Shown: in pieces, positions 25,266-34,483 of the stretch
How positions within the stretch are numbered: position 1 is the first letter of the stretch
How the letters are laid out: each line of letters opens with the position of its first letter
DNA from: Nocardia macrotermitis
GTDB lineage: Bacteria; Actinomycetota; Actinomycetes; Mycobacteriales; Mycobacteriaceae
Direction: 5' to 3'
Length of the DNA: 64,000 nucleotides
Assembly: GCF_009604405.1 (NCBI RefSeq)
Contig: NZ_WEGK01000010.1
Span: forward strand, 248,001-312,000
Notes under the pieces: model-generated
Database searches by the model: none
What the model saw: only the letters and a program-made list of their open reading frames with translations
What the model was told of the DNA's origin: nothing
Translations under genes and position numbers: made by a program

Positions 25266-26146
25266 CTTTTCGCCGTTGCGGCAAGCGCGGGGTCCGAGCG
25301 ATCGCATATCCGAATTGCCGCCAGCACAGCGGTGAATCCCAGCGTGATCAGACCGATGATGAACGCCGAGGCATAGATATCGGCGATGACGAATACACGT
25401 CCGCCCACGCTGACGCGCCCGGGAGGAGGATCCGAGAAATAGCCGAACAATGGCAGCACCGGTAACACCCACACCAGACACGCGAGTAGGTCGAGCGGCC
25501 GACCGGCAGTCGCTGTCCGAGTATCGGTATCTCGCCGCAACAGCACGAATATCTGGAATATGATCCAGCCGACCAGCAACCACCCGAAGAAATTACTGAT
25601 CGGCACCCCGAAGAACGCCCCGGGCGTCGTGTACCTGTACCGCACCTCCACCGTCGAATATATCGAATCGACGGTGAGATCCCATCCGGCGAGAACAATG
25701 GTGGCGACCACCGGAATCGCGAACCGACCATTCCCTCCCTTCCGGGACGAAATTCCCCGCACGATAGCCGACGCGAGCGTTATCGCGAGCCAGCCGTTCC
25801 CGACATACGCGATCGGCACGATCAGCGGAACATCGAACAACCGAGGTCCGGCGGTGAAGTGTTGATAAAACCCGAACGGAACCCCGTACGCGACACTGGT
25901 CACCTCGGCAACGAAAGCCACGACATAACCGACGAGACAAAATCCGAGAAAACTCCGCCACCCCGCAGTCAGCAATCCGTGAATCACCGCGAACAGCAAT
26001 GTCACCCCAGGCAGCGCCCCGAACGCGGATTCCGTCCCGATACCGAGCGCACCGCCGAGCGCGACGCACAACCCGGCCACCGCGACCACCCACGCCGGAG
26101 CCTGCTGCCATATCCGAAGATCCCGAGTGTCCGCCACCCGCGTCAT
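25262..26146 (-). CDS. carotenoid biosynthesis membrane protein (DUF422/CruF-like)
   Basis: A 294-residue integral membrane protein with about seven hydrophobic segments. The motifs GFYQHFTAGPRLFDVPLIVPIAY, AGWDLTVDS and FFGVPISNFFGW match the DUF422 family, which includes CruF/bisanhydrobacterioruberin hydratases acting on carotenoid end groups. ATG 26146 is preceded by GGTGGGA; the frame extends to 26281 but without membrane-protein character. No phytoene synthase, desaturase or lycopene gene is near, so it is an orphan here. A carotenoid cleavage oxygenase is encoded 31 kb away. Function beyond membership of the family is inference. Confidence 0.82.
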   Translation of the reverse strand: MTRVADTRDLRIWQQAPAWVVAVAGLCVALGGALGIGTESAFGALPGVTLLFAVIHGLLTAGWRSFLGFCLVGYVVAFVAEVTSVAYGVPFGFYQHFTAGPRLFDVPLIVPIAYVGNGWLAITLASAIVRGISSRKGGNGRFAIPVVATIVLAGWDLTVDSIYSTVEVRYRYTTPGAFFGVPISNFFGWLLVGWIIFQIFVLLRRDTDTRTATAGRPLDLLACLVWVLPVLPLFGYFSDPPPGRVSVGGRVFVIADIYASAFIIGLITLGFTAVLAAIRICDRSDPALAATAKS

Positions 26147-26299
26147 CGTCCCACCCCGACCGACGACCCGGACCTCGAAACCCAACACCGATACATGTGT
26201 CCAGACTACCGACCGACCATCATTACACTCCGCCCGGATCGTCCCATACGAACGGATTCGGCCGCCCGGCCCACGACCCATTCATCACCACGCGCCGCA

Positions 26300-27184
26300 T
26301 CAGGCCTCGGGGATTTCCCTGCCGTAGGTCTCCCGGGTGATGTCGACCGGGTCCGGCCCCCCGCGCACACCGGTGTCGAGCGCATCGATCGCCGCCAGCT
26401 CCGCGGCGGTCAGCTCGAAATCGAAGATGTCGAAGTTCTCCGCGATCCGGGCGGGACGCACCGACTTCGGGATCGCCTGCCGGTGCTGTTGCAGATGCCA
26501 GCGCAGCATCACCTGCGCGGGCGACTTACCGTGCGCCGCAGCGATTTTCACGATCACCGGATCCTCCAGCGTGGAGCCGTGCGGCCCGCCGCGATAGAAG
26601 GTGATCCCGCCGATCGGCGACCACGCCTGATCGAGGATCCCGTGCTCACCGTCGACCGCGAGCAGCTCCGACTGACGGAAATACGGATGCACCTCGATCT
26701 GGTTGACCGCGGGCACCACCTCGGTCGCCGCGAGCAGCCGAGTGATGTGCTCGGGCATGAAATTCGAGACGCCGATCGCCCGCACCCGACCATCGGCGTA
26801 CAGCTTCTCCAACGCCTGGTACGCCCCGATGGTGCGCTCGAACTCCCCGGGCAGCGCCTGATGCAGGATCAGCAGATCGATCTGCTCGACGCCGAGCTTC
26901 CCGGCACTCTTGTCGAAACCGTGCAGAGTCTCCTCGTACCCGAAATCGGTGATCCAGATCTTCGTCTCGAGAAACACCTCCTCGCGACCGAGCCCACTGC
27001 GGCGCACCGCCTCGCCGACCTCGCGCTCGTTGCCGTACGCCGCAGCGGTATCGATATGCCGATATCCGGTCGCCAAAGCCGCCTCCACGGCCGCGACAGT
27101 CTCGTCCGGAGCCGTCTGGAAAACGCCGAACCCGAGGGCAGGCATGGTCACGCCGTTGTTCAGGGTGAGATTCGGAGTAGTCAT
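26300..27184 (-). CDS. aldo/keto reductase
   Basis: A 294-residue AKR of the AKR5/2,5-diketo-D-gluconate reductase type. The catalytic tetrad is visible: Asp45 and Tyr50 (HIDTAAAYGNE), Lys75 (ETKIW), His108 (LILHQA). The NADPH-binding motif IPKSVRPARIAENFDIFDFEL lies near the C-terminus. Length and start (ATG 27184) are normal. It stands alone between the carotenoid membrane protein gene and the RNA ligase gene. It probably reduces small aldehydes or ketones. Confidence 0.92.
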   Translation of the reverse strand: MTTPNLTLNNGVTMPALGFGVFQTAPDETVAAVEAALATGYRHIDTAAAYGNEREVGEAVRRSGLGREEVFLETKIWITDFGYEETLHGFDKSAGKLGVEQIDLLILHQALPGEFERTIGAYQALEKLYADGRVRAIGVSNFMPEHITRLLAATEVVPAVNQIEVHPYFRQSELLAVDGEHGILDQAWSPIGGITFYRGGPHGSTLEDPVIVKIAAAHGKSPAQVMLRWHLQQHRQAIPKSVRPARIAENFDIFDFELTAAELAAIDALDTGVRGGPDPVDITRETYGREIPEA

Positions 27185-27284
27185 ACCTCGACCTTAAAAC
27201 GTCCGTGACATGCGAGGGAGGCACTGCGATTACCTGGATACCCGTGACTCTGGGTAGCAGGCCGGTGCCACACCTCTGCCGGCA

Positions 27285-28376
27285 TCACTCGTATTCGGTG
27301 CCGCCGTCGCGAAGCAGGTAGGCGGGCGAGACCAGCTTGCCGATGGCACGGCCGCCGAGTATCTCGGAGTACCGCTCGGTGGCCGGGCGGACCACCAGGC
27401 CCTCGCGGATGTTCGCCGCTGTACCGGTGATCGTCTCGGTGCCGTCCGCATGCCGCAACAGCACATCGATGTCGTACGGTCCCTCGAACAGCACCGGTAC
27501 CCGCGGTACGTTCAGGCCGAGTTCGCCCAGGGCCGAGTCGATTTCGGCGCGGCCGAGCCAGCGCCGGGGTTCCTCGCCGGTCTCGACGGCGATGTCGAAC
27601 AGCGCGTAGCCGAGGGTGTCGTCCTGCCTCGCGCTCGCCCCGTAGTGCAGGTCCTGCACACCGTCGCCGTACACCTCGCCGAAGAGCGCGACCCGGTCCA
27701 CGTTCAGCGCCACGGCCAGCTTCCGCCCGGCATCCGCGAGCGCGAAACGGGTCACCGCCCGCCAGTACAGATTACCCTCGGCCTCGGTCAGCGACAGCGA
27801 CTGCGCACCGATTCCCTTGGACGACACCAGAACTCGATCGCCATCACGCAGATAGGTCACCAGGCATGCGGTGCCGTGGATCTTCTCCGTCGCCACCACC
27901 GGCTCACCCGGGGTGAAGATGTCCGGGTACCGCGCGATGTTCTCGATATCGATCCAGCGCAGCAGATCCGGCGCGGATTCCATCTGACCGGACATCGAAA
28001 GCGGCACCGGCGGAACCCATTTCGTGATGCCGAGCAATTCGGCGAAATCGGTGCCCGCGGCCGCGGCCTGTGCCAGATCCACATCGCGAAGCTGTTCCGG
28101 ACGGCAGACGATGCCCTGCGAGACCTCGCCGCGCAGCCGCACCGTCTTCACCCGATTCCGTTCGCGCCCAGCCAATTTCCCGGTCAGCCCGAGTTCCTCG
28201 ACCAGCGCCGCGGGCATGATCGCCTGCTCCGGGATGTACACCGCGTAGTCGCCGGTGGCGAACTGCCCCTTGGCCACCACCGCGCGATACAACCCGACCT
28301 GCGCCAACTCCAGCCGATCCGCATTCGAATGCGGGTGCACGACAAGCTGTTCGGAAGTAACTCGAAGCGTGGACAT
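27285..28376 (-). CDS. RNA ligase (ATP), Rnl5/DraRnl-like
   Basis: A 363-residue covalent nucleotidyltransferase. The ligase motif I is EKIHGT with nucleotidyl Lys165. Later motifs are FGEVYG (III), EGLVVRP (IV) and IGKLVSP (V). The N-terminal about 120 residues form an OB-fold-like module (LVVHPHSNADRLELAQVG, resembling tRNA-binding domains), the arrangement of Deinococcus DraRnl-type Rnl5 ligases. These seal nicks with RNA on the 3'-OH side. ATG 28376 has AAAGGGG upstream. No polynucleotide kinase, 3'-phosphatase or Pnkp/Hen1 gene is adjacent, so the repair partner is not evident. Confidence 0.85.
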   Translation of the reverse strand: MSTLRVTSEQLVVHPHSNADRLELAQVGLYRAVVAKGQFATGDYAVYIPEQAIMPAALVEELGLTGKLAGRERNRVKTVRLRGEVSQGIVCRPEQLRDVDLAQAAAAGTDFAELLGITKWVPPVPLSMSGQMESAPDLLRWIDIENIARYPDIFTPGEPVVATEKIHGTACLVTYLRDGDRVLVSSKGIGAQSLSLTEAEGNLYWRAVTRFALADAGRKLAVALNVDRVALFGEVYGDGVQDLHYGASARQDDTLGYALFDIAVETGEEPRRWLGRAEIDSALGELGLNVPRVPVLFEGPYDIDVLLRHADGTETITGTAANIREGLVVRPATERYSEILGGRAIGKLVSPAYLLRDGGTEYE

Positions 28377-28532
28377 ACCGACCCCTTTCTCGACCAGCCG
28401 AGCGTAGAAGCCGGTACCCCACGCCGTCGAGCGAATTCCTCCGGGTCGCACCGGGATCGGCCCGGCCGAGGGCGTGCCACCGGTCCCGGACGGTTACATC
28501 CACTACGTCCGGGTCGCGGGGCCGTGCGGAGG

Positions 28533-29837
28533 TCAGGGGCGGAATCGTTCTCGCAGTGGGCGATCGGTGGGGGTGGTGGGGTAGATGCCGCGGGCGGTGA
28601 GGCGGGGGACGACCTCGTCGATGAACTCGCGGATGGCTGTCGAGCCGGTGGCGAACATGAGGTTGAAGCCGCCGACGTTGCCGTCCTCGTGCCAGGCGGC
28701 GAAGTCCTCGACGAGGTCGTCGTAGGTGCCGACGAATTTGCGGTGTGTCGCACCGCCGCGGCCGACGGCCTGGGCGACGACCTCGCGCACGGTTACGCCC
28801 GGGCGTTCCTGAATCCAGTCGTAGAGTCCGACGTAGTTGCCGAAGGTGCTCTTGATCGTCGCCTCGACGTCGGCCGGGCGGGGTAGCAGCTCGGTGGGGA
28901 AGGGTTCGGTGAGGTCACCGAGGGGGACGTCGATGCCGAACTGTCCCAACGCCATCGGCGCGAGCGGTGCCCAATCGACGTGACTGTCCAGCTCCCGCAA
29001 TTTCTCCTCGGCCTCCTTCGCGGTCCGGCCCAGGTAGGGAATGAGACCGGGGATGGCCGGGACCGAGCCGGGTGCGCGGCCCTGCGCGATGAGCGCTTTG
29101 TCCAGTGCCGCACGGTAATCCGCCGCGCCCGCGCGAGTGGAGGAGTTGGTGAACACCATCTCGGCATGTTTCGCCGCGACCTCGATGCCGGGACCGGATC
29201 CCCCGGCCTGCGCGATCAGCGGCCGTTGCTGGCGGCTGGGCGCGATATTGAGCGGGCCGGAAACCTGAAAATGGTTGCCCCGGTGATCGATCGGTTCGGC
29301 GTGGAAGCGCAGGTGGCCGTCGGCGTCCCGACGCATCTCCCGGTTGTCCCACAGCGCGCGCAGCACCTCGAGGAACTCGTCGGCACGCGCATAACGCGCC
29401 GCCCGATCCAGATGCTGTCGCAGGCTGTAGTTCAGCGCGAACCGATCGACCACCGAGGTGACCGCGTTGTATCCGGCGCGGCCGTCGGACACCTGGTCCA
29501 GCGAGGCCAGCAGCCGGGCCAGGTTGTACGGGTCGTAGAAGGTCGTCGACGCCGTCGCGATCAGACCCACGTGCTCGGTGTGCTGCGAGATCGCGGTCAG
29601 CGCGGTGATCGGCTCGGCCGGACCGCCATCGAATGCCGGAGACCCCTGCATCCCGGGAATGTCGCCGACGAACAGGGCGGTGAACAACCCTTCGTCACCG
29701 AACGCGCCGTATTCGAGCAGCCGCTCGAAGGCACTGCGTTCGGGAACCCCTTGCGCCCGTTCGTATTCGCGGGCTCCCTGATGCAGGTTGAGATCGTTGG
29801 CCACCAGGTTCAGATGCAGATGGCGTTGCGTTGTCAT
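28533..29837 (-). CDS. LLM flavin-dependent monooxygenase (NtaA/SnaA/DszA family)
   Basis: A 434-residue luciferase-like TIM-barrel monooxygenase. The family motifs are visible: ALFVGDIPG near residue 55, TASTTFYDPYNLAR near 97, SDGRAGYNAVTS, and SPSRQQRPLIAQAGGS-like (APSRQQRPLIAQAG) in the middle. Length fits the NtaA/DszA group rather than F420 enzymes. These use FMNH2 from a separate flavin reductase to oxidise sulfur, nitrogen or carbon substrates; no reductase lies adjacent. Desulfurisation-type roles would suit the sulfatase module 16 kb away, but that is speculation. Confidence 0.9.
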   Translation of the reverse strand: MTTQRHLHLNLVANDLNLHQGAREYERAQGVPERSAFERLLEYGAFGDEGLFTALFVGDIPGMQGSPAFDGGPAEPITALTAISQHTEHVGLIATASTTFYDPYNLARLLASLDQVSDGRAGYNAVTSVVDRFALNYSLRQHLDRAARYARADEFLEVLRALWDNREMRRDADGHLRFHAEPIDHRGNHFQVSGPLNIAPSRQQRPLIAQAGGSGPGIEVAAKHAEMVFTNSSTRAGAADYRAALDKALIAQGRAPGSVPAIPGLIPYLGRTAKEAEEKLRELDSHVDWAPLAPMALGQFGIDVPLGDLTEPFPTELLPRPADVEATIKSTFGNYVGLYDWIQERPGVTVREVVAQAVGRGGATHRKFVGTYDDLVEDFAAWHEDGNVGGFNLMFATGSTAIREFIDEVVPRLTARGIYPTTPTDRPLRERFRP

Positions 29838-30318
29838 GGGCGACTCCTGTCGTGGTGTCCCCAGAGTAGAAGTACACGCAATGCCCCGGAAGTGTGCGAT
29901 TCACTCCCAGGGCGAATCGGTGGGTCGGGTTCAAGTTTTCAGCGGCACGCTGATCCCGCTCCGGGTTCGAGGTGAAGCCTCCGCGAAGCCGTGTCGACCA
30001 GACGCGGACCGGCACTTGAACACCATGTCCCCTGCCTATGGGATGTTCGTCACGCGAACCCGCCCGGCGCGCGATGCCGTCCGCGCCGCTCTCCGATATC
30101 CCGGACCGCTGGTCACAGCGGTCGCGCGCGATGCAAGCCGCTCCGATTCGATCCGCGTCGCCGACCGTTCGATCCCGCTGCGCGGCTTCGGGTTCGAGTC
30201 GCGCGCCGACCCGGCCGACATTACGGTACTGACCGGTATCCGGATGTTTCGGTCACCGAGGATGTCGGGTCTGCTGTTCGCTGCCGGAGTGGATGACGTT
30301 GGAGATGGTGGGTGCCTC
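29838..30318. other. intergenic region upstream of the FAAL operon
   Basis: A 480-bp gap between divergent LLM and FAAL-like genes. Open frames continue upstream of the ligase start, but their codon use and composition are not protein-like and no family motif is visible. It presumably holds the two promoters; I found no convincing palindrome. Confidence 0.5.
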
Positions 30319-31968
30319 ATGGTGGGTGATTGGGCGACGTTCGAGTCGATGTCCGAGCTGGTGGATTCCTTCCATTCGCACCCGGGCAGGATCGTCTTTC
30401 CGGCCGAGGGGACGGCGGTCCCCTATCGCGACATACCGGCGTCGGCGTACGGCGTGGCTCACCGCCTGATCGCGGCGGGTGTCCGGCCCGGCGAAACCGT
30501 AGGAGTGTTGGCGCCCAACAGTTCCGGGTTCGTAGCGGGATTCTTCGGGGCCGTGGTCGCGGGCGCGGCGGCGTGCGTGCTGCCGGTGCGGTTGACCGGC
30601 AACGACCCGATGGCCCAGTTCGGCCCGATGATCGCCGCGGCCCGCATGCGACATGTCCTCGTGGCCGGCGCGTTCGGGCAGTTCGGCGCGGAGTTGGCGA
30701 GCCGCTGCGATGTCACGGTGATCCGGGTGGAGGAGTGCGCCCTGTCGGCCGATCCCCCCGCCGTCGCCCCGGCGCGACCCTCCGATACCGCTGTGCTGCA
30801 ATTCAGTTCGGGCTCGACGGCCGCCCCGAAGGGAGTTCTGATATCCCATCGCGCGGCCCTGAGCGCGACGGCCGGGTCGGCGGTCCGCGCCGGGGTCACC
30901 GCGGAGGATCGAATTCTGTTGTGGGCACCGCTGTTTCACGATCTCGGGCTGTTCGGTCTGCTCACCGCGATGGCCGCGGGCGCCGAGGCCCATCTGATGC
31001 CGACGGTCCAGTTCATCCGGGACACCGCCGGTGCGCTGCGGTACCTCGCCGATATCCGCGGAACCGGCCTGACCGGCTCCAACTTCGCCTTCGACCGGAT
31101 GATCACCGCGGCGGGCGGCGACGCGCTGGGCGGGTCGGACCTGAGCCGGTGGCGGTTCGCGGTGAACGGCGGCGAACGCGTGACCGCGACCACGCTGCAC
31201 CGGTTCCCGAAAGCGTTGGCGCCGTGGGGAGTTCGCCCGGGCGTGATGATCCCCGGCTACGCCCTGGCCGAGGCCACCTTCTCGGTCACCGGAAACATCC
31301 CGGGAAATGTAACCAGAACTGTTGCGGCGCAACTGGATTCCCTCACCAGCGGAGAACGCGCCGAGATCCGCGCGGAGGCCGAGCCGCGGTCCGGTGCGAC
31401 GACCCTGGTATCGCTCGGCGCGGCGACCGACCGCATGGAGATCCGCCTGACCGGCCCGTCCGGGGCGGCCGTCGCCGATGGTTACTGCGGAGAGGTCGAA
31501 ATCCGCGGCCCCGCGCTGATGACCGGATACCTCGACGATCCCGCCGCGACGGCCGCGGCCTTCCACGACGGCTGGCTGCGCACCGGCGACATCGGATTCC
31601 TCAGCGAGCGAGAGCTTTTCGTGTGCGGGCGGATCAAGGACATGATCATCCTCTCCGGTCGCAACCTGTACGCCGAGGATCTCGAGGCGGTGGCCGGACA
31701 GGTGCCCGGCGTGTACCGGCGGCACTGCGTTGCGCTGGTCGATCCCGCCGCCGAACAGGCCGTCCTGGTCGTGGAGAGCGACGAACCGGACGGCCCCGCG
31801 GTCGCGCAGCTGGTCCGCACCGCGGTCGCGCAGGCCTGCGGTCTGCCCGACGTGGCGGTCCACGTCGTCGGCAAGGGACAGCTACCGCGCACGACCAGCG
31901 GCAAATGGCGGCGCTCGGCGACGCGCGAGCTTCTCGGCCGGATATCCACCCCGGACCACCGGGGATGA
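30319..31968 (+). CDS. fatty-acyl-AMP ligase-like adenylate-forming enzyme
   Basis: A 549-residue ANL-superfamily enzyme. Core motifs: FSSGSTAAPKGVLISH (A3), GYALAEATFSV (A5), GWLRTGDIGFL (A7), GRIKDMIILSGRNLYAEDLE (A8), and LPRTTSGKWRRS near the C-terminus (A10 Lys). The GYALAEAT and GRNLYAEDLE forms resemble fatty-acyl-AMP ligases, which pass the acyl group to a carrier protein rather than CoA. An acyl carrier protein gene follows after 15 bp. The start is uncertain (ATG 30319 or 30349). It is the first gene of a four-gene operon; inferred role: activate a carboxylic acid and load it on the adjacent ACP. Confidence 0.85.
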   Translation: MVGDWATFESMSELVDSFHSHPGRIVFPAEGTAVPYRDIPASAYGVAHRLIAAGVRPGETVGVLAPNSSGFVAGFFGAVVAGAAACVLPVRLTGNDPMAQFGPMIAAARMRHVLVAGAFGQFGAELASRCDVTVIRVEECALSADPPAVAPARPSDTAVLQFSSGSTAAPKGVLISHRAALSATAGSAVRAGVTAEDRILLWAPLFHDLGLFGLLTAMAAGAEAHLMPTVQFIRDTAGALRYLADIRGTGLTGSNFAFDRMITAAGGDALGGSDLSRWRFAVNGGERVTATTLHRFPKALAPWGVRPGVMIPGYALAEATFSVTGNIPGNVTRTVAAQLDSLTSGERAEIRAEAEPRSGATTLVSLGAATDRMEIRLTGPSGAAVADGYCGEVEIRGPALMTGYLDDPAATAAAFHDGWLRTGDIGFLSERELFVCGRIKDMIILSGRNLYAEDLEAVAGQVPGVYRRHCVALVDPAAEQAVLVVESDEPDGPAVAQLVRTAVAQACGLPDVAVHVVGKGQLPRTTSGKWRRSATRELLGRISTPDHRG

Positions 31969-31983
31969 GCGGAAAGCGATGAT

Positions 31984-32238
31984 ATGAGCACACTGTCCGA
32001 ATCCGAAGCGCTGGACCTCGTCCGGCAGAAACTCGTCATCGTGCTGATGATCCAGCCCGAACTCGTGGAGCCGGAAACGCTGCTGCTGAGTCTGCCGGGG
32101 GCCGATTCACTGCGCCTGGTGCACGCGGTCACTCTGCTCGAAAACACAACGGGCGCTTCCCTTCTGGAGAACGAGGCGATGCTGCGGGTGCGCACCGTCG
32201 CCGATCTGGCCCGGCTGATAGCGGGAGAGCGGAAGTGA
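31984..32238 (+). CDS. stand-alone acyl carrier protein
   Basis: An 84-residue four-helix carrier protein. The phosphopantetheine attachment site is Ser42 in LPGADSLRLV, and the helix III region RTVADLARLI is normal. A discrete ACP between an adenylating enzyme and a P450 suggests that the acyl chain is held on this protein for oxidation. Its stop overlaps the P450 GTG start (GTGA at 32235-32238). The partner 4'-phosphopantetheinyl transferase is not in the window. Confidence 0.88.
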   Translation: MSTLSESEALDLVRQKLVIVLMIQPELVEPETLLLSLPGADSLRLVHAVTLLENTTGASLLENEAMLRVRTVADLARLIAGERK

Positions 32239-33455
32239 GTTCGGCGGAGTCCGCGGTCGAGACGCTGCCGGTGTGGGCGAGCGCCGACGACGCCGATCGA
32301 ACCCTGGCGCTGCTGCGTGAGCGGGCCGCGGTCTGCCGGGTGCGACTGCCCGACGGGCCGGAGATCTGGCTGGTCACCCGCCATGCCGAGGCCAAGCGGG
32401 CGCTGAATCATCCCGAGCTGATCAAGGATCCCCGCAGGTCACCGAACCCCGCGGGTATCTTCGGCGGCCGCCGCTACCCCGACGACGCGACGGTGGTGTT
32501 CGGGCGGCACGTCCTCAATACCGACGGACCGGATCATCAGCGGTTGCGCGCCGCCTACCGCCCGTTCCTGTCCGCGCAGGCGGTCAAGGGGTATCGGCGG
32601 ATCGTCGAATCCGTCACCGCCGACTGCCTCGACCGCATGTCCGGCGGTCCCGCAGCGGATCTCATGGCGCAGTTCGCCGAACCGATTCCCGCCCACGTGA
32701 CCGCGCATCTGCTCGGCGTGCCCGCCGAGGAGGTCTCCACGATCAACGCGCTGGCCACCGACTTCGCCAGCGGCCGCCCGTCCACCACACTCGCCGCGAC
32801 GATCGGGGCGCTGATGGACAGTGCCCTGGATCAGATCGACCACAAGCGCGCACACCCCGACGACCGGCTCATCAGCCATCTGATCCAGCTGCACCAGCGC
32901 GGGGAGTGGACGCTGCAGGAGGTCGCCGCGACGATCGTGACGACCATCATCGGCGGCATGAACACCACCGCGACCCTGCTCGGCGCGGGCGCCGCGACGA
33001 TCGCCGATCAGCCTGCGCTGCAACGGATGCTGGACGACGAACGCGAATGCGCCGCCCTCGTCGACGAGTTGCTCCGGTACCGCCCGCCCACCCTGCACAC
33101 CACCTGGCGCTTCGCCGTGGGTCCCGTCGAACTCGGCGAGGCGAACATCGAGCCGGGCGATCTGGTGCTGATCAGCCTGCCCGCGGTCAACCGGGACGAG
33201 CGCGTGTTCGACCGCCCCGACAGCCTGCTGTTCGACGAGAACGCCACCCGTGGAACGCATCTCGCGTTCGGTTACGGCGCGCACTACTGTGTCGGCGCGG
33301 CGCTGGCACGGTTGGAGGCGGCCGTCGCGCTGCCCGCCCTGTTCCGCCGCTTCCCGCGGCTGTCCCTGGCGGCCGAACCGGCGGAACTGGCCTGGAACAT
33401 CGGCGTGATCGCCTGGAATCCGGTCTCGGTGCCGGTGCGACTGGAGCAAGTATGA
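32235..33455 (+). CDS. cytochrome P450 of the FAAL-ACP operon
   Basis: A 406-residue soluble P450. The heme-binding motif is FGYGAHYCVG with Cys352, the ExxR motif is ELLR near 278, and the K-helix region RPPTLHTTWR follows. In the I-helix the usual acid-alcohol pair is GGMNTT: Asn243 replaces the usual Asp/Glu before Thr. That change alters proton delivery and is seen in some specialised P450s. The GTG start overlaps the ACP stop and its own stop overlaps the next ATG, so it is tightly coupled. The context suggests hydroxylation or desaturation of an ACP-bound acyl chain. Redox partners are not adjacent. Confidence 0.92.
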   Translation: MSSAESAVETLPVWASADDADRTLALLRERAAVCRVRLPDGPEIWLVTRHAEAKRALNHPELIKDPRRSPNPAGIFGGRRYPDDATVVFGRHVLNTDGPDHQRLRAAYRPFLSAQAVKGYRRIVESVTADCLDRMSGGPAADLMAQFAEPIPAHVTAHLLGVPAEEVSTINALATDFASGRPSTTLAATIGALMDSALDQIDHKRAHPDDRLISHLIQLHQRGEWTLQEVAATIVTTIIGGMNTTATLLGAGAATIADQPALQRMLDDERECAALVDELLRYRPPTLHTTWRFAVGPVELGEANIEPGDLVLISLPAVNRDERVFDRPDSLLFDENATRGTHLAFGYGAHYCVGAALARLEAAVALPALFRRFPRLSLAAEPAELAWNIGVIAWNPVSVPVRLEQV

Positions 33456-34432
33456 AAGTCGATGGTATTTCGATCATTTCGACCGCGTGCGTGCTGCCGG
33501 AGACCCTGTCGACCGCCGCGGACGCGGTAACCGAGGGCCAACTCGACGTGCGGGACCTGCCGATCTGTTCGGCCCGAGCCGTCACCGTCACCACGGAACC
33601 CTCCTGGGAACTGGGTCTGCGGGCCTGCGAGGAGACGCTGAAGGATGCCGCACTCGACCCGGCCGAGCTGAATCTGTTCGCGTACACCGAAGTTCACTTC
33701 TCCGAGCTGTCGCCGTGGTCCTCGCCGCATCACATCGCCCGCCGCCTGGGCGCGGACCATGCGGTCGCGCTCGGCATCACCCAGATGTCCAACGGCGGAG
33801 CCGCCGCGATACAGCACTGCGTCACCGGCCTGGCCACCGAGCAGCGCACCCGATACGCACTGGCCGCGTCGGCGAGCGATTTCACCGGATTGCCTTTTCC
33901 CCGTTGGGCTTCCGCGCCCGCGATGGCCTACGGCGACGGCGCGGCGGCCGCGCTGCTGGGGCGGGGTACCGGCGCCTTCCGGGTAGCGGCGCTGGTCACC
34001 GCGGGCAATCCTCGCCTCGAGGAGACCTTCCCGCCGGATCATCCGTTCCGCCTCACCACGAATCGCCGCACCCCGGCGATCGGCTTCGCCGACAACGCCT
34101 TCGCCGTCCGCAAGACCATCGCGACCGTCGTCCGGGAGGCACTCGCCGATGCCGGTCTGGCCGAGGACGACCCGCGTATCCTCGCCGTCTATCCGCCCCG
34201 GCTCGGCACCCTCGTCACCCGCCAATCCGTCACGCCCGCCCTGCCCGAGCCGCTGCGAGCCCATGTGCGGCTGCTCGGTGACGACACCGGACATCTCGGC
34301 GCGGGCGATATGCTCGCCAATCTCGTCGACGCCGAATCCAATCCGACGCTGCCCACCGGTGCCATCGCACTGCTGATCACCACCGGCATCGGATTCACCG
34401 CCACGTGCCTGGTCGTCGAGAAGACGGTGTGA
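33452..34432 (+). CDS. KAS III-like acyltransferase lacking the canonical triad
   Basis: A 326-residue thiolase-fold protein: N-terminal ISIISTACVLPET, ELNLFAYTEVH, and a C-terminal LITTGIGFTATCLV segment. The nucleophile region reads QMSNGGAAAI with Ser113 where KAS III has Cys. The HQAN motif is replaced by YPPR, and the third residue region reads DDTGHLGAGD. All three condensation residues therefore differ. Relatives of this kind (CerJ- or DpsC-like) act as acyltransferases or use Ser, so transfer of the P450-modified acyl group from the ACP is a reasonable hypothesis. ATG 33452 overlaps the P450 stop. Confidence 0.8.
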   Translation: MKVDGISIISTACVLPETLSTAADAVTEGQLDVRDLPICSARAVTVTTEPSWELGLRACEETLKDAALDPAELNLFAYTEVHFSELSPWSSPHHIARRLGADHAVALGITQMSNGGAAAIQHCVTGLATEQRTRYALAASASDFTGLPFPRWASAPAMAYGDGAAAALLGRGTGAFRVAALVTAGNPRLEETFPPDHPFRLTTNRRTPAIGFADNAFAVRKTIATVVREALADAGLAEDDPRILAVYPPRLGTLVTRQSVTPALPEPLRAHVRLLGDDTGHLGAGDMLANLVDAESNPTLPTGAIALLITTGIGFTATCLVVEKTV

Positions 34433-34483
34433 TGGGCCGGGCCTGACGTGCTCGGGGCGTCGACCGGGCCGACGCCGCGTCCG

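Noticed and set aside
29788..30318. N-terminal extension of the FAAL-like ligase
   Set aside because: It lacks protein-like composition or family similarity and partly overlaps the start of the divergent LLM gene.
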